64,000 nt of DNA, taken from positions 4,306,501-4,370,500 of the forward strand of contig NZ_CP133784.1 in assembly GCF_034353875.1 (NCBI RefSeq). Direction: 5' to 3'. The DNA comes from Pseudomonas sp. MH9.2 (lineage in GTDB: Bacteria; Pseudomonadota; Gammaproteobacteria; Pseudomonadales; Pseudomonadaceae). Positions within the stretch are counted from its first letter, which is position 1. Each line of letters opens with the position of its first letter. Shown one piece after another: positions 43,724 to 53,877 of the stretch. The notes below the pieces were generated by a model. The model made no database searches. It was not told the origin of the DNA and saw only the letters and a list, made by a program, of their open reading frames with translations. The position numbers were made by a program, and so were the translations under genes.

Positions 43724-45517
43724 ATGACAACAACAATAATGCGCGCCATCTTCAAGCCACAGACGCTGGCCATCGCCGTGGCGCTGGGCTGCACGGCTCA
43801 GGCGCACGCCGTTTCATTCAATATTGGAGAAATCGAAGGGCAATTCGACTCCTCGCTGTCGCTCGGCGCAAGCTGGGGTTTGCGTAACGCAGACCCCAGT
43901 CTGGTCAGCACTGTGAACGGCGGCAAAGGGCAGGCGGCCACGGGCGATGACAACCGTTTGAACTTCAAGAAAGGTGACGCCTTCTCGGAGATTTTCAAAG
44001 GGGTCCACGACCTGCAACTGAAGTACGGCGACAGTGGCGTGTTCCTGCGGGGCAAATATTGGTATGACTTCGTCCTTGAAAACCAAACTCAAGACTTCAA
44101 GAACGTCAGCGATAACGGGCGCAAAGAAGCGGCCAAATCGTCGGGCTATCAACTGCTCGACGCCTTCGTCTATCACAGCTACAGCATCGCGGATCTGCCG
44201 GGCACTGTGCGCGCAGGCAAGCAGGTGGTCAGTTGGGGCGAAAGTACCTTCATCGGTAACTCGATCAACTCGATCAATCCCATCGACGTGTCGGCGTTCC
44301 GCCGCCCAGGCGCCGAGATCAAGGAAGGGTTGATTCCGGTCAACATGCTCTTCGGTTCCCAAGGGTTGACCGACAAGCTCAGCGTCGAGGGTTTTTACCA
44401 GTTGCAATGGCAAGAGACGGTTGTCGACAACTGCGGCACCTTCTTCGGTAACGACGTGGTCGCCGAAGGGTGTAACAACAACTACGACGTGGGCAACCCG
44501 GCCATCAAACCGTTGCAACCGATTGCTGCTGCCTTTGGCCAGGGATTCCAGGTCACGCCTGAAGGCGTGGTCGTCCCCCGTGGCAGCAGCCGTGATCCAA
44601 AAAACACCGGCCAGTTCGGTGCAGCGCTACGCTGGTTGGGTGACGACACCGAGTACGGCCTGTACTTCGAGAACTTACACAGCCGTCTGCCAGTCCTGAG
44701 CACCAAGACGGCGGGTCTGGCGACATTGAGTGCCATTCCACGTATCGCCGCTGCGGCCAACGCCGTTGCCCCAGGCAGCGGTTCGGGTCTTGCGCAGAGC
44801 ACCATGCTCGGTAATGGCCAGTACTATCTTGAATACCCGGAGAATGTTCGGTTGTTCGGCGCCAGCTTCGCCACCACCCTGCCAGAGGGTACCGCCTGGA
44901 ATGGCGAAATCAGCTACCGGCCCAATGCCCCGGTCCAGCTCAATACGACTGATCTGACCCTGGCGCTGCTTAACCCGATTGCTCGCGGGACTGCGTCACC
45001 GATTGCATCGAGCCCTGGCGCGGATAACAAAGGTTACCGGCGCAAAGAAATCACCCAGATCCAGTCCACATTGACCCACTTCTTCGACCAAGTGCTGGGG
45101 GCTGAACGGCTGACTGTGGTTGGCGAAGCGGCAATCGTCCATGTGGGAGGGCTGGAACCCACCAGCGAGCTGCGTTATGGCCGTGACTCGGTCTACGGTG
45201 CCTATGGCTTTGGTGGCGATACCAGCGGTTTTGTCACGTCGACATCATGGGGTTATCGCGCCCGGGCGATTCTCGATTACGCCAACGTTTTCGCCGGGAT
45301 CAACCTCAAGCCCAACCTGTCGTGGTCCCATGACGTGCATGGTTACGGCCCTAACGGCTTGTTTAACCAGGGTGCAAAAGCGGTCAGCTTCGGGGTCGAT
45401 GCCGACTACCGCAACACCTACACCGCGAACCTTAGTTATACCGATTTCTTCGGTGGTAATTACAACACGTTGACCGATCGTGACTTCGTTTCATTGAGCG
45501 TCGGCGTGAACTTCTGA
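43724..45517 (+). CDS. DUF1302 family protein, predicted outer-membrane barrel (copy 2)
   Basis: 597 residues. A signal peptide ends at AHA (residue 29) before VSFNIGEIEGQFDSSLSLGA, the same mature start as copy 1. Shared blocks include KYGDSGVFLRGKYWYDF, VSWGESTFIGNSINSINPID and FRRPGAEIKEGLIPVNM, and it also ends in a C-terminal Phe (SVGVNF). It lacks the cysteine-bearing loop of copy 1, which accounts for much of the 43-residue difference. A DUF1329 gene follows after 22 bases. Unlike copy 1, no acyl-CoA ligase gene lies upstream. Confidence 0.92.
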   Translation: MTTTIMRAIFKPQTLAIAVALGCTAQAHAVSFNIGEIEGQFDSSLSLGASWGLRNADPSLVSTVNGGKGQAATGDDNRLNFKKGDAFSEIFKGVHDLQLKYGDSGVFLRGKYWYDFVLENQTQDFKNVSDNGRKEAAKSSGYQLLDAFVYHSYSIADLPGTVRAGKQVVSWGESTFIGNSINSINPIDVSAFRRPGAEIKEGLIPVNMLFGSQGLTDKLSVEGFYQLQWQETVVDNCGTFFGNDVVAEGCNNNYDVGNPAIKPLQPIAAAFGQGFQVTPEGVVVPRGSSRDPKNTGQFGAALRWLGDDTEYGLYFENLHSRLPVLSTKTAGLATLSAIPRIAAAANAVAPGSGSGLAQSTMLGNGQYYLEYPENVRLFGASFATTLPEGTAWNGEISYRPNAPVQLNTTDLTLALLNPIARGTASPIASSPGADNKGYRRKEITQIQSTLTHFFDQVLGAERLTVVGEAAIVHVGGLEPTSELRYGRDSVYGAYGFGGDTSGFVTSTSWGYRARAILDYANVFAGINLKPNLSWSHDVHGYGPNGLFNQGAKAVSFGVDADYRNTYTANLSYTDFFGGNYNTLTDRDFVSLSVGVNF

Positions 45518-45539
45518 TCGGCTTGAAAAGGACATGACT

Positions 45540-46907
45540 ATGCGCAAGATGATCCTGCAATGTGGCGTCCTGGCGCTGAGCCTGTTGGCAGCCAACGTAA
45601 TGGCTGCGGTGTCGGCAGACGAAGTCGCGAAACTGGGCAAAAGCCTGACACCATTGGGGGCAGAAATGGCAGGGAATGCCGACGGTTCGATCCCTGCTTA
45701 CACCGGCGGTCTCCCGGTCAATGCGGGGGCGGTGGACAGTAAGGGTTTCCTCGCGGATCCGTTCGCCAACGAGAAACCACTGTTTATCATCACCGCCAGC
45801 AACATGACACAGTACAAAGACAAACTGTCCGATGGGCAGCAGGCGATGTTCCAGCGTTATCCCACGACCTATCGGATTCCGGTTTATCCGAGTCATCGCA
45901 CCGTAGCCTTGCCGCAAAAGGTCTATGACGCGGCGAAGAAAAGCGCGGCCACGGTGACGACCATCAATGATGGCAACGGCTTGGCCCATTTTGCCGAAAG
46001 CCGCTACTACGCGTTCCCGATCCCTAAAACCGCGAATGAAGTGCTGTGGAACCACATCACCCGTTACCACGGGGGCAACCTGCACCGCACCATCACCCAG
46101 GTAACTCCCCAAGTGAACGGTGCGTTCGACTCGGTCACGTTCGAAGAGGACGTCGGTGCCCCGGAGGACATACCGGACCTGAAACCAGAAGAAGGCGCGA
46201 ATATCCTGACCTTCTTCAAGCAGGAAGTGACGAAGCCTGCGCGCCTGGCCGGTAATGTGTTGCTGGTGCACGAAACCCTCGATCAAGTGAAAGAACCGCG
46301 TCTAGCCTGGATCTACAATGCGGGTCAGCGGCGTGTCCGGCGTGCGCCGCAAGTGGCGTATGACGGTCCGGGTACTGCGGCGGATGGCCTGCGCACGTCG
46401 GACAACTTCGACATGTTCTCGGGTGCCCCGGATCGCTACGACTGGAAGTTGATCGGCAAGAAAGAAATGTACATCCCGTACAACAGCTACAAACTTGACT
46501 CGCCGAGCCTCAAGTACAGCGACGTAATCAAGGCTGGGCATATCAATCAGGACCTGGCCCGTTATGAGCTGCACCGGGTGTGGGAATTGGTCGGCACACT
46601 CAAAGCCGGTGAGCGGCATATCTATGCCAAGCGCCATATGTACATCGACGAGGATACCTGGCAGATCGCGCTGGTCGACCATTACGACGGTCGCGGCCAG
46701 CTCTGGCGGGTGGCCGAGGGTCATGCGCAGTTTTATTACGACCACCAAGTGCCGGCTTACACCCTTGAAGCCCTGTACGATTTGAACGCCGGCCGCTACA
46801 TCGCACTGGGCATGAAGAACGAGGAGAAACGCAGCTTCCAGTTCGGCCTGAAGCTCCACGTGTCTGACTTCACCCCCAACGCCCTGCGCAACGCGGGCAT
46901 CCGCTAA
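45540..46907 (+). CDS. DUF1329 family periplasmic protein (copy 2)
   Basis: 455 residues with signal peptide (MRKMILQCGVLALSLLAANV, cut after VMA). It matches copy 1 along its whole length: NEVLWNHITRYHGGNLHRTI, LLVHETLDQVKEPRLAWIYN and QRRVRRAPQVAYDGPGTAAD. The Lys/Asp-rich insert of copy 1 is replaced by an acidic stretch without lysines (EEDVGAPEDIPDLKPEEG). ATG 45540 is preferred to ATG 45534 because AAAAGGA lies 7 bases from it. A terminator follows. Confidence 0.92.
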   Translation: MRKMILQCGVLALSLLAANVMAAVSADEVAKLGKSLTPLGAEMAGNADGSIPAYTGGLPVNAGAVDSKGFLADPFANEKPLFIITASNMTQYKDKLSDGQQAMFQRYPTTYRIPVYPSHRTVALPQKVYDAAKKSAATVTTINDGNGLAHFAESRYYAFPIPKTANEVLWNHITRYHGGNLHRTITQVTPQVNGAFDSVTFEEDVGAPEDIPDLKPEEGANILTFFKQEVTKPARLAGNVLLVHETLDQVKEPRLAWIYNAGQRRVRRAPQVAYDGPGTAADGLRTSDNFDMFSGAPDRYDWKLIGKKEMYIPYNSYKLDSPSLKYSDVIKAGHINQDLARYELHRVWELVGTLKAGERHIYAKRHMYIDEDTWQIALVDHYDGRGQLWRVAEGHAQFYYDHQVPAYTLEALYDLNAGRYIALGMKNEEKRSFQFGLKLHVSDFTPNALRNAGIR

Positions 46908-46937
46908 TCGGTTGCAACTTACGTCTCAATCCGCTTG

Positions 46938-46973
46938 AAAAGCCATTCACGGTTACTGTGAGTGGCTTTTTTT
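46938..46973 (+). terminator. Terminator of the second DUF1302-DUF1329 operon
   Basis: Stem AAAAGCCATTCAC / GTGAGTGGCTTTT (13 bp, one wobble), loop GGTTACT, followed by TTT, 31 bases past the stop codon. As in copy 1, it separates the structural genes from the LuxR gene. Confidence 0.88.
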
Positions 46974-47067
46974 ATGGGGGATGATAAGCGCGCCAAATAC
47001 TCCTACAGCAAGGTGTGACGAACGGCTTAGTGTGAGTGCGCAGGCAAGAATAACAAGGGACCATCCC

Positions 47068-49626
47068 ATGACTGCCTTTACCGTTCATGCGGGGCGTGCG
47101 GACCACTGGCCGCGATTGTCTCCTCAGCACCTGACACGCAGCCGGTTGACCGCGCCTTTGCTGGCCTCGAGTGCACGGGTCAAGCTACTGTGCGCGCCAG
47201 CGGGCAGTGGTAAAAGTGCATTGCTCGGCGAGTGTCTCCGCCAGGCGCCTCAGGACTGTCTTGTCGGCTGGCTGCCGCTGGCTGGAGAAGCGCAAACGCC
47301 GGCCGGCTTCTGTGCGTTGCTGGCCACTGTTTTGGGCCTTGATGAGGCTGACGAGACCGGTGTTCTGAGTCAGTTGGCCCACCGGCAAACACCGTGCTGG
47401 ATCGTGCTCGACGACTATTGTCGTGTCCCTGCGCCCGCGCTGGATCATTGTCTTGATCGCTTGCTGGCTGTCAGCAGCCCAGCGGTGACCTGGTGGATTA
47501 GCGGGCGCAGACGTCCTCTGTGTAACTGGCCACGTCTGCTGCTCAGCGGCGAATTGCTCGAACGCTATGGCCCGGCGCTGGCGTTCAATCAGGCAGAAAT
47601 CGAACAGCTGTTGGCCCATGAGCCTGTCGTCTGGCCGCCCGAAGCCGCCGCTGCGATCTTTATCCAAAGTGCCGGTTGGTGCGTTGGCGTACGCGTTGCG
47701 TTGCTCAGCCCGAGCGACTGGTGCGTTTCCGAAGACTTCAGTGCTCTGCACCTCAACCGGCAACACCGTTCGACAACCTTGATCGATTACCTTGAGCACG
47801 AACTGTTCGCCGGGCTCGCCCCCGAATTGGCTGAGGCCTGGCGTGTGCTGGCGCATTTGCCGCGCTTCAATCCAGGTCTGTGCGAGCACCTGTTTGGGGC
47901 TGGCGAGGGTGGGCAATGGCTCAAGGCATTGCAGGACATGGGCAGCTTTATCGAACCTTGCGAGCACGACACCGATTGGTTGCAGGTATTTCCGCCGTTG
48001 GCCCAATGCCTGCACGATGAAGCATGGCCCGCGAGGCGCTCCTGGCATCGTCGTGCCTGCCAATGGTTCAGCGTAGAAAGGGATTGGCAATCGGCGATCG
48101 AACACGCCTTGCAGGCTGAACAGTACGAAATCGCTGTCAGTCTGCTGCAAAACGTTGACTTCTCCTACCTGTTGCAAGGGCAGAATGTGGCGTTGCTGCT
48201 GGACCTGCACGAACGCTTCGCCGACTTGATGCTGGGCACGCCGCACCTGATCAGCCTGACCAGTTCGGCGTTGGTGTACGCTGGCCGTTTTGACCAGGCC
48301 TGTGCGTGCCTGGAGCATCTGGCTCGTTTTTCGCCGCAACCCTCGGCCACTCAACAGCGTGAATTGATCGCCCTGTGGCAGGCACAGCAAGGCTGGCTTC
48401 AGCATCTTTGGGGCAAGGCGGACCTCGCTGTCGGGCATCTGCAGGACGCCTGTCGGGAGCTGTCGCAAAGCATGTGGCAAGTTCGGGTGATGTGCCTGTC
48501 CGGGCTGACGCAACAGGCGCTGCTCAATGGCCAGTTCGATCAAGCGCTGGCGCATAATCGTACCGCGCTGTGTCTGGCCCGGGGCGAGGGTTCTCTGCTG
48601 TTGGAAGCCTTGCTCGAACTCGATCATGCGCAATTGCTGGAACAGCGCGGGGCATTGCAGCGCAGTGAGAGCACGCTGGAGAAAATGCACGATTTGCTGT
48701 TGATTCAGCACGCTCCCGCAGGCCCGTTGCTGGGCCGGATTGCGTTGCGCCGGGGGCGTCTGGCCCTGCGCCAAGGTCAGGATCAGCAAGCGAAGCTGCA
48801 TTACCGGAGCGGCCTAGAGCAATGTTTGCGCAGCAAAGACAAACTGGCGTTGTTCGGTTTTTTGGGATTGGCGACGTTGGACGCCAATCAGGGCGACTAC
48901 GCACGGGCATTCGTCTGGCTGCGCGATGCCGAGCGTGTGATGCAACAAAACCATATCCCGGAATATTTTTGGCGAGGCGTGCTGCTGCAAGTCAGCAGTC
49001 ACTTCTGGCTGCAACAAGGTCGTGCGGGCCTGGTACAAGAGGCTCTGGCCAGGGTTCTGCGTCACCTCCGGCGTCATCCGGCAAAACATGCGCCGCCAGC
49101 CACGCTGGAATTGATTCCGAGTATCGAATACCTGCTGGTGCTGGCCGAAGTCTATCTGCATCAGGCCGAACAGCCGTTGCAACGCCTGCACATCCTGCAG
49201 CGGAAGGCCCATCAAGAAGGCATGCACAGCCTTGAGACCGAGCTTTATCTGGCCATGGCAGAGGTGGCGTTTTTGCAAGCCGATGTGCAAACCGCGCATG
49301 CCTGTCTGGCTGAGGGCCTGGCACTGATAGGTCGCTTCAATTTGCAGCAACCGTTACGCGAACTGAGGCTGCGTCAGCCGACACTGTTGCGCGAGTTGGG
49401 GGTGGAAGACGACCTGATTGCCGCCGCCGACAATCCCCTCAGCCAGCGTGAACTCGAAGTACTCAAGCTGATCGCCCACGGCAGCTCTAATCTGCAAATC
49501 GCCGAGCAGTTGTTCATTTCTCTGCACACGGTGAAAACCCATGCCCGGCGCATCCATAGCAAACTGGGGGTCGAACGCCGCACACAGGCGGTGGCGAAGG
49601 CCAAAGCGTTGGGGTTGATGGCCTGA
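47068..49626 (+). CDS. MalT-like LuxR family ATP-dependent regulator (copy 2)
   Basis: 852 residues. Walker A APAGSGKS at 43-50; Walker B-like [11 protein letters not shown] near 110; helical repeats from about 350 to 780; C-terminal LuxR helix-turn-helix with [20 protein letters not shown] and [20 protein letters not shown], almost identical in its recognition helix to copy 1. That suggests both regulators bind similar DNA, while the divergent sensor regions suggest different inducers. ATG 47068 follows AAGGGA at seven bases; an earlier ATG at 46981 overlaps the terminator and is rejected. Confidence 0.92.
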   Translation: MTAFTVHAGRADHWPRLSPQHLTRSRLTAPLLASSARVKLLCAPAGSGKSALLGECLRQAPQDCLVGWLPLAGEAQTPAGFCALLATVLGLDEADETGVLSQLAHRQTPCWIVLDDYCRVPAPALDHCLDRLLAVSSPAVTWWISGRRRPLCNWPRLLLSGELLERYGPALAFNQAEIEQLLAHEPVVWPPEAAAAIFIQSAGWCVGVRVALLSPSDWCVSEDFSALHLNRQHRSTTLIDYLEHELFAGLAPELAEAWRVLAHLPRFNPGLCEHLFGAGEGGQWLKALQDMGSFIEPCEHDTDWLQVFPPLAQCLHDEAWPARRSWHRRACQWFSVERDWQSAIEHALQAEQYEIAVSLLQNVDFSYLLQGQNVALLLDLHERFADLMLGTPHLISLTSSALVYAGRFDQACACLEHLARFSPQPSATQQRELIALWQAQQGWLQHLWGKADLAVGHLQDACRELSQSMWQVRVMCLSGLTQQALLNGQFDQALAHNRTALCLARGEGSLLLEALLELDHAQLLEQRGALQRSESTLEKMHDLLLIQHAPAGPLLGRIALRRGRLALRQGQDQQAKLHYRSGLEQCLRSKDKLALFGFLGLATLDANQGDYARAFVWLRDAERVMQQNHIPEYFWRGVLLQVSSHFWLQQGRAGLVQEALARVLRHLRRHPAKHAPPATLELIPSIEYLLVLAEVYLHQAEQPLQRLHILQRKAHQEGMHSLETELYLAMAEVAFLQADVQTAHACLAEGLALIGRFNLQQPLRELRLRQPTLLRELGVEDDLIAAADNPLSQRELEVLKLIAHGSSNLQIAEQLFISLHTVKTHARRIHSKLGVERRTQAVAKAKALGLMA

Positions 49627-49635
49627 GTTGGGCGG

Positions 49636-50439
49636 CTAGTGAAACGCGCTGTTGGGTGGCAAATGGCTCAACCGTTCAGTCAGACGCAAGCGCTGAATCG
49701 GATCGTCGCTGAGTAACAACGCATGTTCGAGGTCGAAGCGCTCAGCCTGCGGGCATTCGAGTGACTGGTACAGGCTGGCACGGGCGAGGTGATCGCTGGT
49801 GGTCGCCTGGCCCAGTTCCACGACCCGGTCAGCGTCCTTGAGCGACGCCAGGAAATCATCATTTAGTTGATGCAGGTGCCGCAGGTTGCGAGACAAGCGT
49901 TGCACCATGGCCATGTCGGTCGCGCGAACCATGTGCCCGGACTGGAGCTGCATGTCCGGGCCGAATTGGCGGGCCAGCAGTTCGCGGCAATCCTTAGGGT
50001 AAAGCCTGCGTCCTCCGCAGGGATCGAGGAGGTGATCTGCACCCGGCATACGCAGCAGAAAATGCCCCGGAAAGTTGACACCCTCCAGCGGGATTTCCAG
50101 ACGCCTGGCCAGCTCCAGCGCAATGATCGCCAGCCCCAAAGGTTGTCCACGGCGGCGCTGCAAAATTTTGTGCAGCAACGCCGACTGGGGTTTTGGATGA
50201 CTCCAGTCGTCCTGCTGAAACCCCAGCGTGTTCAGCTGACGCAACAAGGGTTGCGCCAATTCCCCCGCCGGTAACAATGGCAGGGCCGCACTGATCTGGC
50301 GCTTCAGGTCCTCGATATTCTGAAGCGCTTGTTCTGGCAAAAACTCCGGATCGTGTTCGGCCGACACCCACAAAGCCGCTTCAAAAACTGAAGGCGGCGT
50401 GCGTTGCAGGCAGGCAATGCAAGCTTGACGTGGGGTCAT
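49636..50439 (-). CDS. SirB1 family protein (transglutaminase-like with TPR)
   Basis: 267 residues. The N-terminal transglutaminase-like (SirB1) domain has ALLHKILQRRRGQPLGLAII and GVNFPGHFLLRMPGADHLLD, with a His in the usual active-site place but Leu-Gly-Leu instead of the catalytic Cys region, so it is probably not an enzyme. A TPR-like tail (about 185-260) follows. Function unknown in pseudomonads. It converges with the LuxR gene (9 bases between ends). GAGAGG precedes the ATG. Confidence 0.9.
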   Translation of the reverse strand: MTPRQACIACLQRTPPSVFEAALWVSAEHDPEFLPEQALQNIEDLKRQISAALPLLPAGELAQPLLRQLNTLGFQQDDWSHPKPQSALLHKILQRRRGQPLGLAIIALELARRLEIPLEGVNFPGHFLLRMPGADHLLDPCGGRRLYPKDCRELLARQFGPDMQLQSGHMVRATDMAMVQRLSRNLRHLHQLNDDFLASLKDADRVVELGQATTSDHLARASLYQSLECPQAERFDLEHALLLSDDPIQRLRLTERLSHLPPNSAFH

Positions 50440-50678
50440 CGACCTCTCCGGTGGATCAGGCGTGTGGAGTCATACGTCGGACTGTTCATCTGACTTCACA
50501 TGCCTTGTTTTAGCCCCAGCAGTCGATTTCGTCCAGTACCGTCGCTGCCGCCGAGTCAGGGGCTCGAGTGTTATGCCCTGGAGCCGATCCGTGCGGGTTT
50601 ACTTATGCTTGAGCGATCAGTCGATTTTTTTTTCAGCGCCTATACTCGCAGTAGAAAAAAGAACCGGGAGCAATACCG

Positions 50679-51701
50679 ATGTTCGCTCTCATGCAAAGCT
50701 CAAACGTTGAAACGTTACACTTCATCGTGGATCCAGATACCGGGCTCAAAGCGGTGATCGCGATTCACAGCAGCAAAAAAGGCCCAGCCCTCGGCGGGTG
50801 TCGTTACCTTGCCTATGTGGATGAGGAAAGCGCCATTGAGGATGCTATTCGTCTGGCGCAAAACATGAGTTACAAAGCAGTGCTGGCCGGGTTACCTTTT
50901 GGCGGCGGTAAAGCAGTGATCATGCGTCCGGCGCATGTTCCCAATCGTGCCGCGCTGTTCGAATCCTTCGGCCGCTTTATCGAAACCCTGGACGGTCGGT
51001 ACATTACTGCTGTCGACAGCGGCACCTCCAGCGCCGACATGGATTGCATCGCCCAGTGCACCCAACATGTCACCAGCACCACCGAAGCGGGTGATCCTTC
51101 GCCACACACGGCCATGGGCGTGTTCGCTGGTATTCGTACCACGGCGCTGGCGCGACTGGGCAGCGACAATCTTGAAGGCCTGCGGGTGGCGATTCAGGGG
51201 CTCGGGCATGTCGGTTATGCCTTGGCCGAACAGTTGCATGCGGCAGGCGCTGAACTGCTGGTCAGCGATTTGGACAGCGGCAAGGTGCAATTGGCCATGG
51301 AGCAACTGGGCGCACATCCCATTGCGTGCGAAGCGTTGCTCAGCACACCGTGCGACATCCTTGCGCCTTGTGGGCTGGGCGCCATTCTCAATAGTCATAG
51401 CGTCGCTCAACTGCGTTGCGCAGCGGTGGCCGGCGCGGCCAATACTCAGCTGAGTAGCTTGCAGGTTGCGGATAATCTGGAAAATCGGGGCATTCTTTAT
51501 GCGCCGGATTACGTGATCAACTCCGGCGGCCTGATCTATGTCGCCCTGCAGCATCAGGGGGAATCACTGGGTACCATCACCGCGCATCTGTCGCGAATCG
51601 GACTAAGATTAACTGAGGTTTTTGCCCACGCCCAAGCGGAGAAGCGCTCCCCTGCGCGCGTCGCCGATATGTTGGCAGAACGCCTGCTGAACGTCGGCTA
51701 G
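50679..51701 (+). CDS. Leucine dehydrogenase (Glu/Leu/Phe/Val dehydrogenase family)
   Basis: 340 residues. The catalytic lysine region reads MSYKAVLAGLPFGGGKAVIM (about 67-86), with GPALGGCRYLAYVDEESA before it, and the NAD fold has VAIQGLGHVGYALAEQLHAA. It deaminates Leu, Val and Ile to 2-oxoacids with NAD. It is the first gene of a set with E1alpha, E1beta and E2 subunits, so the oxoacids can be passed straight to oxidative decarboxylation. The order is that of PA3418-PA3415. CGGGAG precedes the ATG. Confidence 0.92.
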   Translation: MFALMQSSNVETLHFIVDPDTGLKAVIAIHSSKKGPALGGCRYLAYVDEESAIEDAIRLAQNMSYKAVLAGLPFGGGKAVIMRPAHVPNRAALFESFGRFIETLDGRYITAVDSGTSSADMDCIAQCTQHVTSTTEAGDPSPHTAMGVFAGIRTTALARLGSDNLEGLRVAIQGLGHVGYALAEQLHAAGAELLVSDLDSGKVQLAMEQLGAHPIACEALLSTPCDILAPCGLGAILNSHSVAQLRCAAVAGAANTQLSSLQVADNLENRGILYAPDYVINSGGLIYVALQHQGESLGTITAHLSRIGLRLTEVFAHAQAEKRSPARVADMLAERLLNVG

Positions 51702-51789
51702 CACCTACCCGGTGTCACCCGACAAGACCTTGCCGTCACACGCGGCGAGACGGGTCGCCACGCGTACTGTCGCGTGTTGGGAGGGTGCC

Positions 51790-52890
51790 GTGTCCTATAA
51801 CAAAATCAATGTTGCATACACTCGCTATCTCACCCCTGAAGGTGGCCTGGTCGGCGAACTTCCGCGCTGGGCGGATGACTTCAACCTGCTGACCCAGCTC
51901 TATAAGCAAATGGTATTGACCCGCCTGTTCGACCAGAAAGTCGTCGCGCTGCAACGCACCGGGCGCATTGGCACCTACGCGCCGACTCTTGGTCAGGAAG
52001 CCATCGGGGTCGCCATTGGTAGCCTGATGCAACCTGACGATGTATTGGTCCCCTACTACCGCGACACAGCCGTGCAACTATTGCGCGGCGTGCGTATGGA
52101 AGAAATTCTCCTGTATTGGGGCGGAGATGAACGTGGCAGTCACTATGCCGAACCGGCCGTAGCCCAGGACTTTCCGGTGAACATCCCGATTGCAACCCAG
52201 GCCTTGCATGCCTGCGGTGTCGCCACGGCGTTCAAAATTCGTGGCGAGCATAGGGTGGTGGTGACCACCTGCGGCGACGGTGCAACCAGCAAGGGTGATT
52301 TCCTCGAAGCGCTCAACGTCGCGGGCACCTGGCAACTGCCTGTGGTGTTCGTGATCAATAACAATCAGTGGGCGATTTCTGTGCCCCGACGCATCCAGTG
52401 CGGCGCGCCGACGCTGGCGCAAAAAGCCATCGGCGCCGGTTTTCAGGGTGAGCAGGTCGATGGCAACGACATGCTGGCGGTCTACGACAGGGTGCAGAAC
52501 GCTCTGGCGCGCGCCCGCAAAGGCAAAGGTCCGGTGCTGCTGGAGTGCCTGAGTTATCGCCTCGGCGACCACACCACTGCGGATGACGCGACTCGTTACC
52601 GCTCGGCTGAAGAGGTCAAGCACGCCTGGCTGGAAGAGCCGGTCAAACGCCTGCAATCGTTCATGGTGAGCCAGAATGTCTGGGATGAAGGCCGTGAGCG
52701 GGCACTGATCAGTGAATGCCAGGCGTTGGTGCAGAAGGCGGTGGATGCCTTCGACCACGCTGGCACTCAAGCGCCTGAGTCGGTAATTGATCACGTCTAC
52801 GCCAAATGGCCGGAGGCCCTGGCTGAGCAGCGCGAATGGTTCCTTGAACGGGCGATGCGTCGTGCCGGGAGTGACGCTCATGGCGAATGA
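51790..52890 (+). CDS. 2-oxoacid dehydrogenase E1 component, alpha subunit
   Basis: 366 residues. The thiamine diphosphate motif starts GDGATSKGDFLEALNVAG and ends in INNN, the classical GDG-X26-NN. RDTAVQLLRGVRMEEILLYW and the phosphorylation-loop-like YRLGDHTTADDATRYRS are typical of PdhA/BkdA1. GTG 51790 with GGGAGGG just upstream is the start; the longer frame is unsupported. With the beta subunit it decarboxylates a branched 2-oxoacid or pyruvate and transfers the acyl group to E2. The leucine dehydrogenase neighbour favours branched-chain 2-oxoacids. Confidence 0.92.
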   Translation: MSYNKINVAYTRYLTPEGGLVGELPRWADDFNLLTQLYKQMVLTRLFDQKVVALQRTGRIGTYAPTLGQEAIGVAIGSLMQPDDVLVPYYRDTAVQLLRGVRMEEILLYWGGDERGSHYAEPAVAQDFPVNIPIATQALHACGVATAFKIRGEHRVVVTTCGDGATSKGDFLEALNVAGTWQLPVVFVINNNQWAISVPRRIQCGAPTLAQKAIGAGFQGEQVDGNDMLAVYDRVQNALARARKGKGPVLLECLSYRLGDHTTADDATRYRSAEEVKHAWLEEPVKRLQSFMVSQNVWDEGRERALISECQALVQKAVDAFDHAGTQAPESVIDHVYAKWPEALAEQREWFLERAMRRAGSDAHGE

Positions 52891-53866
52891 AAAAGTCACG
52901 CTGCTGGAAGCGGTCAATCTGGCGCTGCATCGGGCCATGGTCGAGGACGAAAATGTGGTGATCCTGGGTGAAGACGTTGGTGTTAACGGTGGGGTGTTCC
53001 GCGCCACTCAAGGTTTACGCGACAGCTTCGGTTTCAAGCGGGTCATCGATTCGCCGCTGGCTGAAACCATGCTGGGTGGCCTGGTGATCGGCATGGCGGC
53101 GCAGGGGTTGAAACCGGTGGTGGAAATCCAGTTCATGGGTTTCATCTATGCCGCCATGGAGCAACTGGTGTCCCACGCCAGCCGCCTGCGCAATCGCACG
53201 CGGGGTCGCTTGAGTTGCCCGATGGTAATGCGCACTCCAATGGGTGCCGGGATTCGCGCACCCGAGCATCACAGCGAAAGCACCGAAGCGTTGTTCGCGC
53301 ATATTCCCGGCTTGCGCGTGATCATCCCTTCTTCGCCAGCACGGGCCTATGGTTTGCTGCTGGCGGCCATTGATGACCCTGATCCGGTGATCTTCCTCGA
53401 GCCGACGCGACTCTACCGGATGAACCCGCAAACGTTGGTGGACGACGGCAAACGACTGCCGCTGGACACCTGTTTCACCCTGCGTGAAGGCGGCGACATC
53501 ACCCTGGTCAGCTGGGGTGCCAGTGTGCTCGAGACCCTGCAAGCAGCCAGCGCGCTGGCGGAGCGAGGTGTGTCGGCCGAAGTGATCGATGTCGCCTGCG
53601 TCAAGCCACTGGACCTCGACACGCTGGAAGCTTCGGTGCGTAAAACAGGACGTTGTGTGATCGTCCACGAAGCGCCGCGTTCGTGTGGCGTTGGGGCGGA
53701 AATCGCGGCCAGCCTCTATGAACGGGTATTCCTCGATTTGCAGGCGCCGATCCAGCGGGTCACCGCGCCAGACATCCCGCCGCCGCTGTATCGGCTGGAG
53801 CATCTGTACATCCCCGGCGTTGCGGACATCCTTCACGCGTGTGACAACGCCTTGAATTTCGCCTGA
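52880..53866 (+). CDS. 2-oxoacid dehydrogenase E1 component, beta subunit
   Basis: 328 residues, transketolase-type pyrimidine-binding domain (EDENVVILGEDVGVNGGVFR with the catalytic Glu, about 20-35) and C-terminal domain with CVKPLDLDTLEASVRKTGRC. It forms an alpha2-beta2 E1 with the upstream subunit. The ATG overlaps the end of the alpha gene by 11 bases, so the two are translationally coupled and made in equal amounts. The loop RAPEHHSESTEALFAHIPGL is the standard active-site His loop. Confidence 0.93.
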   Translation: MANEKVTLLEAVNLALHRAMVEDENVVILGEDVGVNGGVFRATQGLRDSFGFKRVIDSPLAETMLGGLVIGMAAQGLKPVVEIQFMGFIYAAMEQLVSHASRLRNRTRGRLSCPMVMRTPMGAGIRAPEHHSESTEALFAHIPGLRVIIPSSPARAYGLLLAAIDDPDPVIFLEPTRLYRMNPQTLVDDGKRLPLDTCFTLREGGDITLVSWGASVLETLQAASALAERGVSAEVIDVACVKPLDLDTLEASVRKTGRCVIVHEAPRSCGVGAEIAASLYERVFLDLQAPIQRVTAPDIPPPLYRLEHLYIPGVADILHACDNALNFA

Positions 53867-53877
53867 GGAGACCCGCC

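Noticed and set aside
47185-48801. A 538-codon open frame on the minus strand opposite the second LuxR gene
   Set aside because: The plus-strand frame has Walker A and LuxR motifs; the opposite frame is Gln- and Arg-rich without family features.
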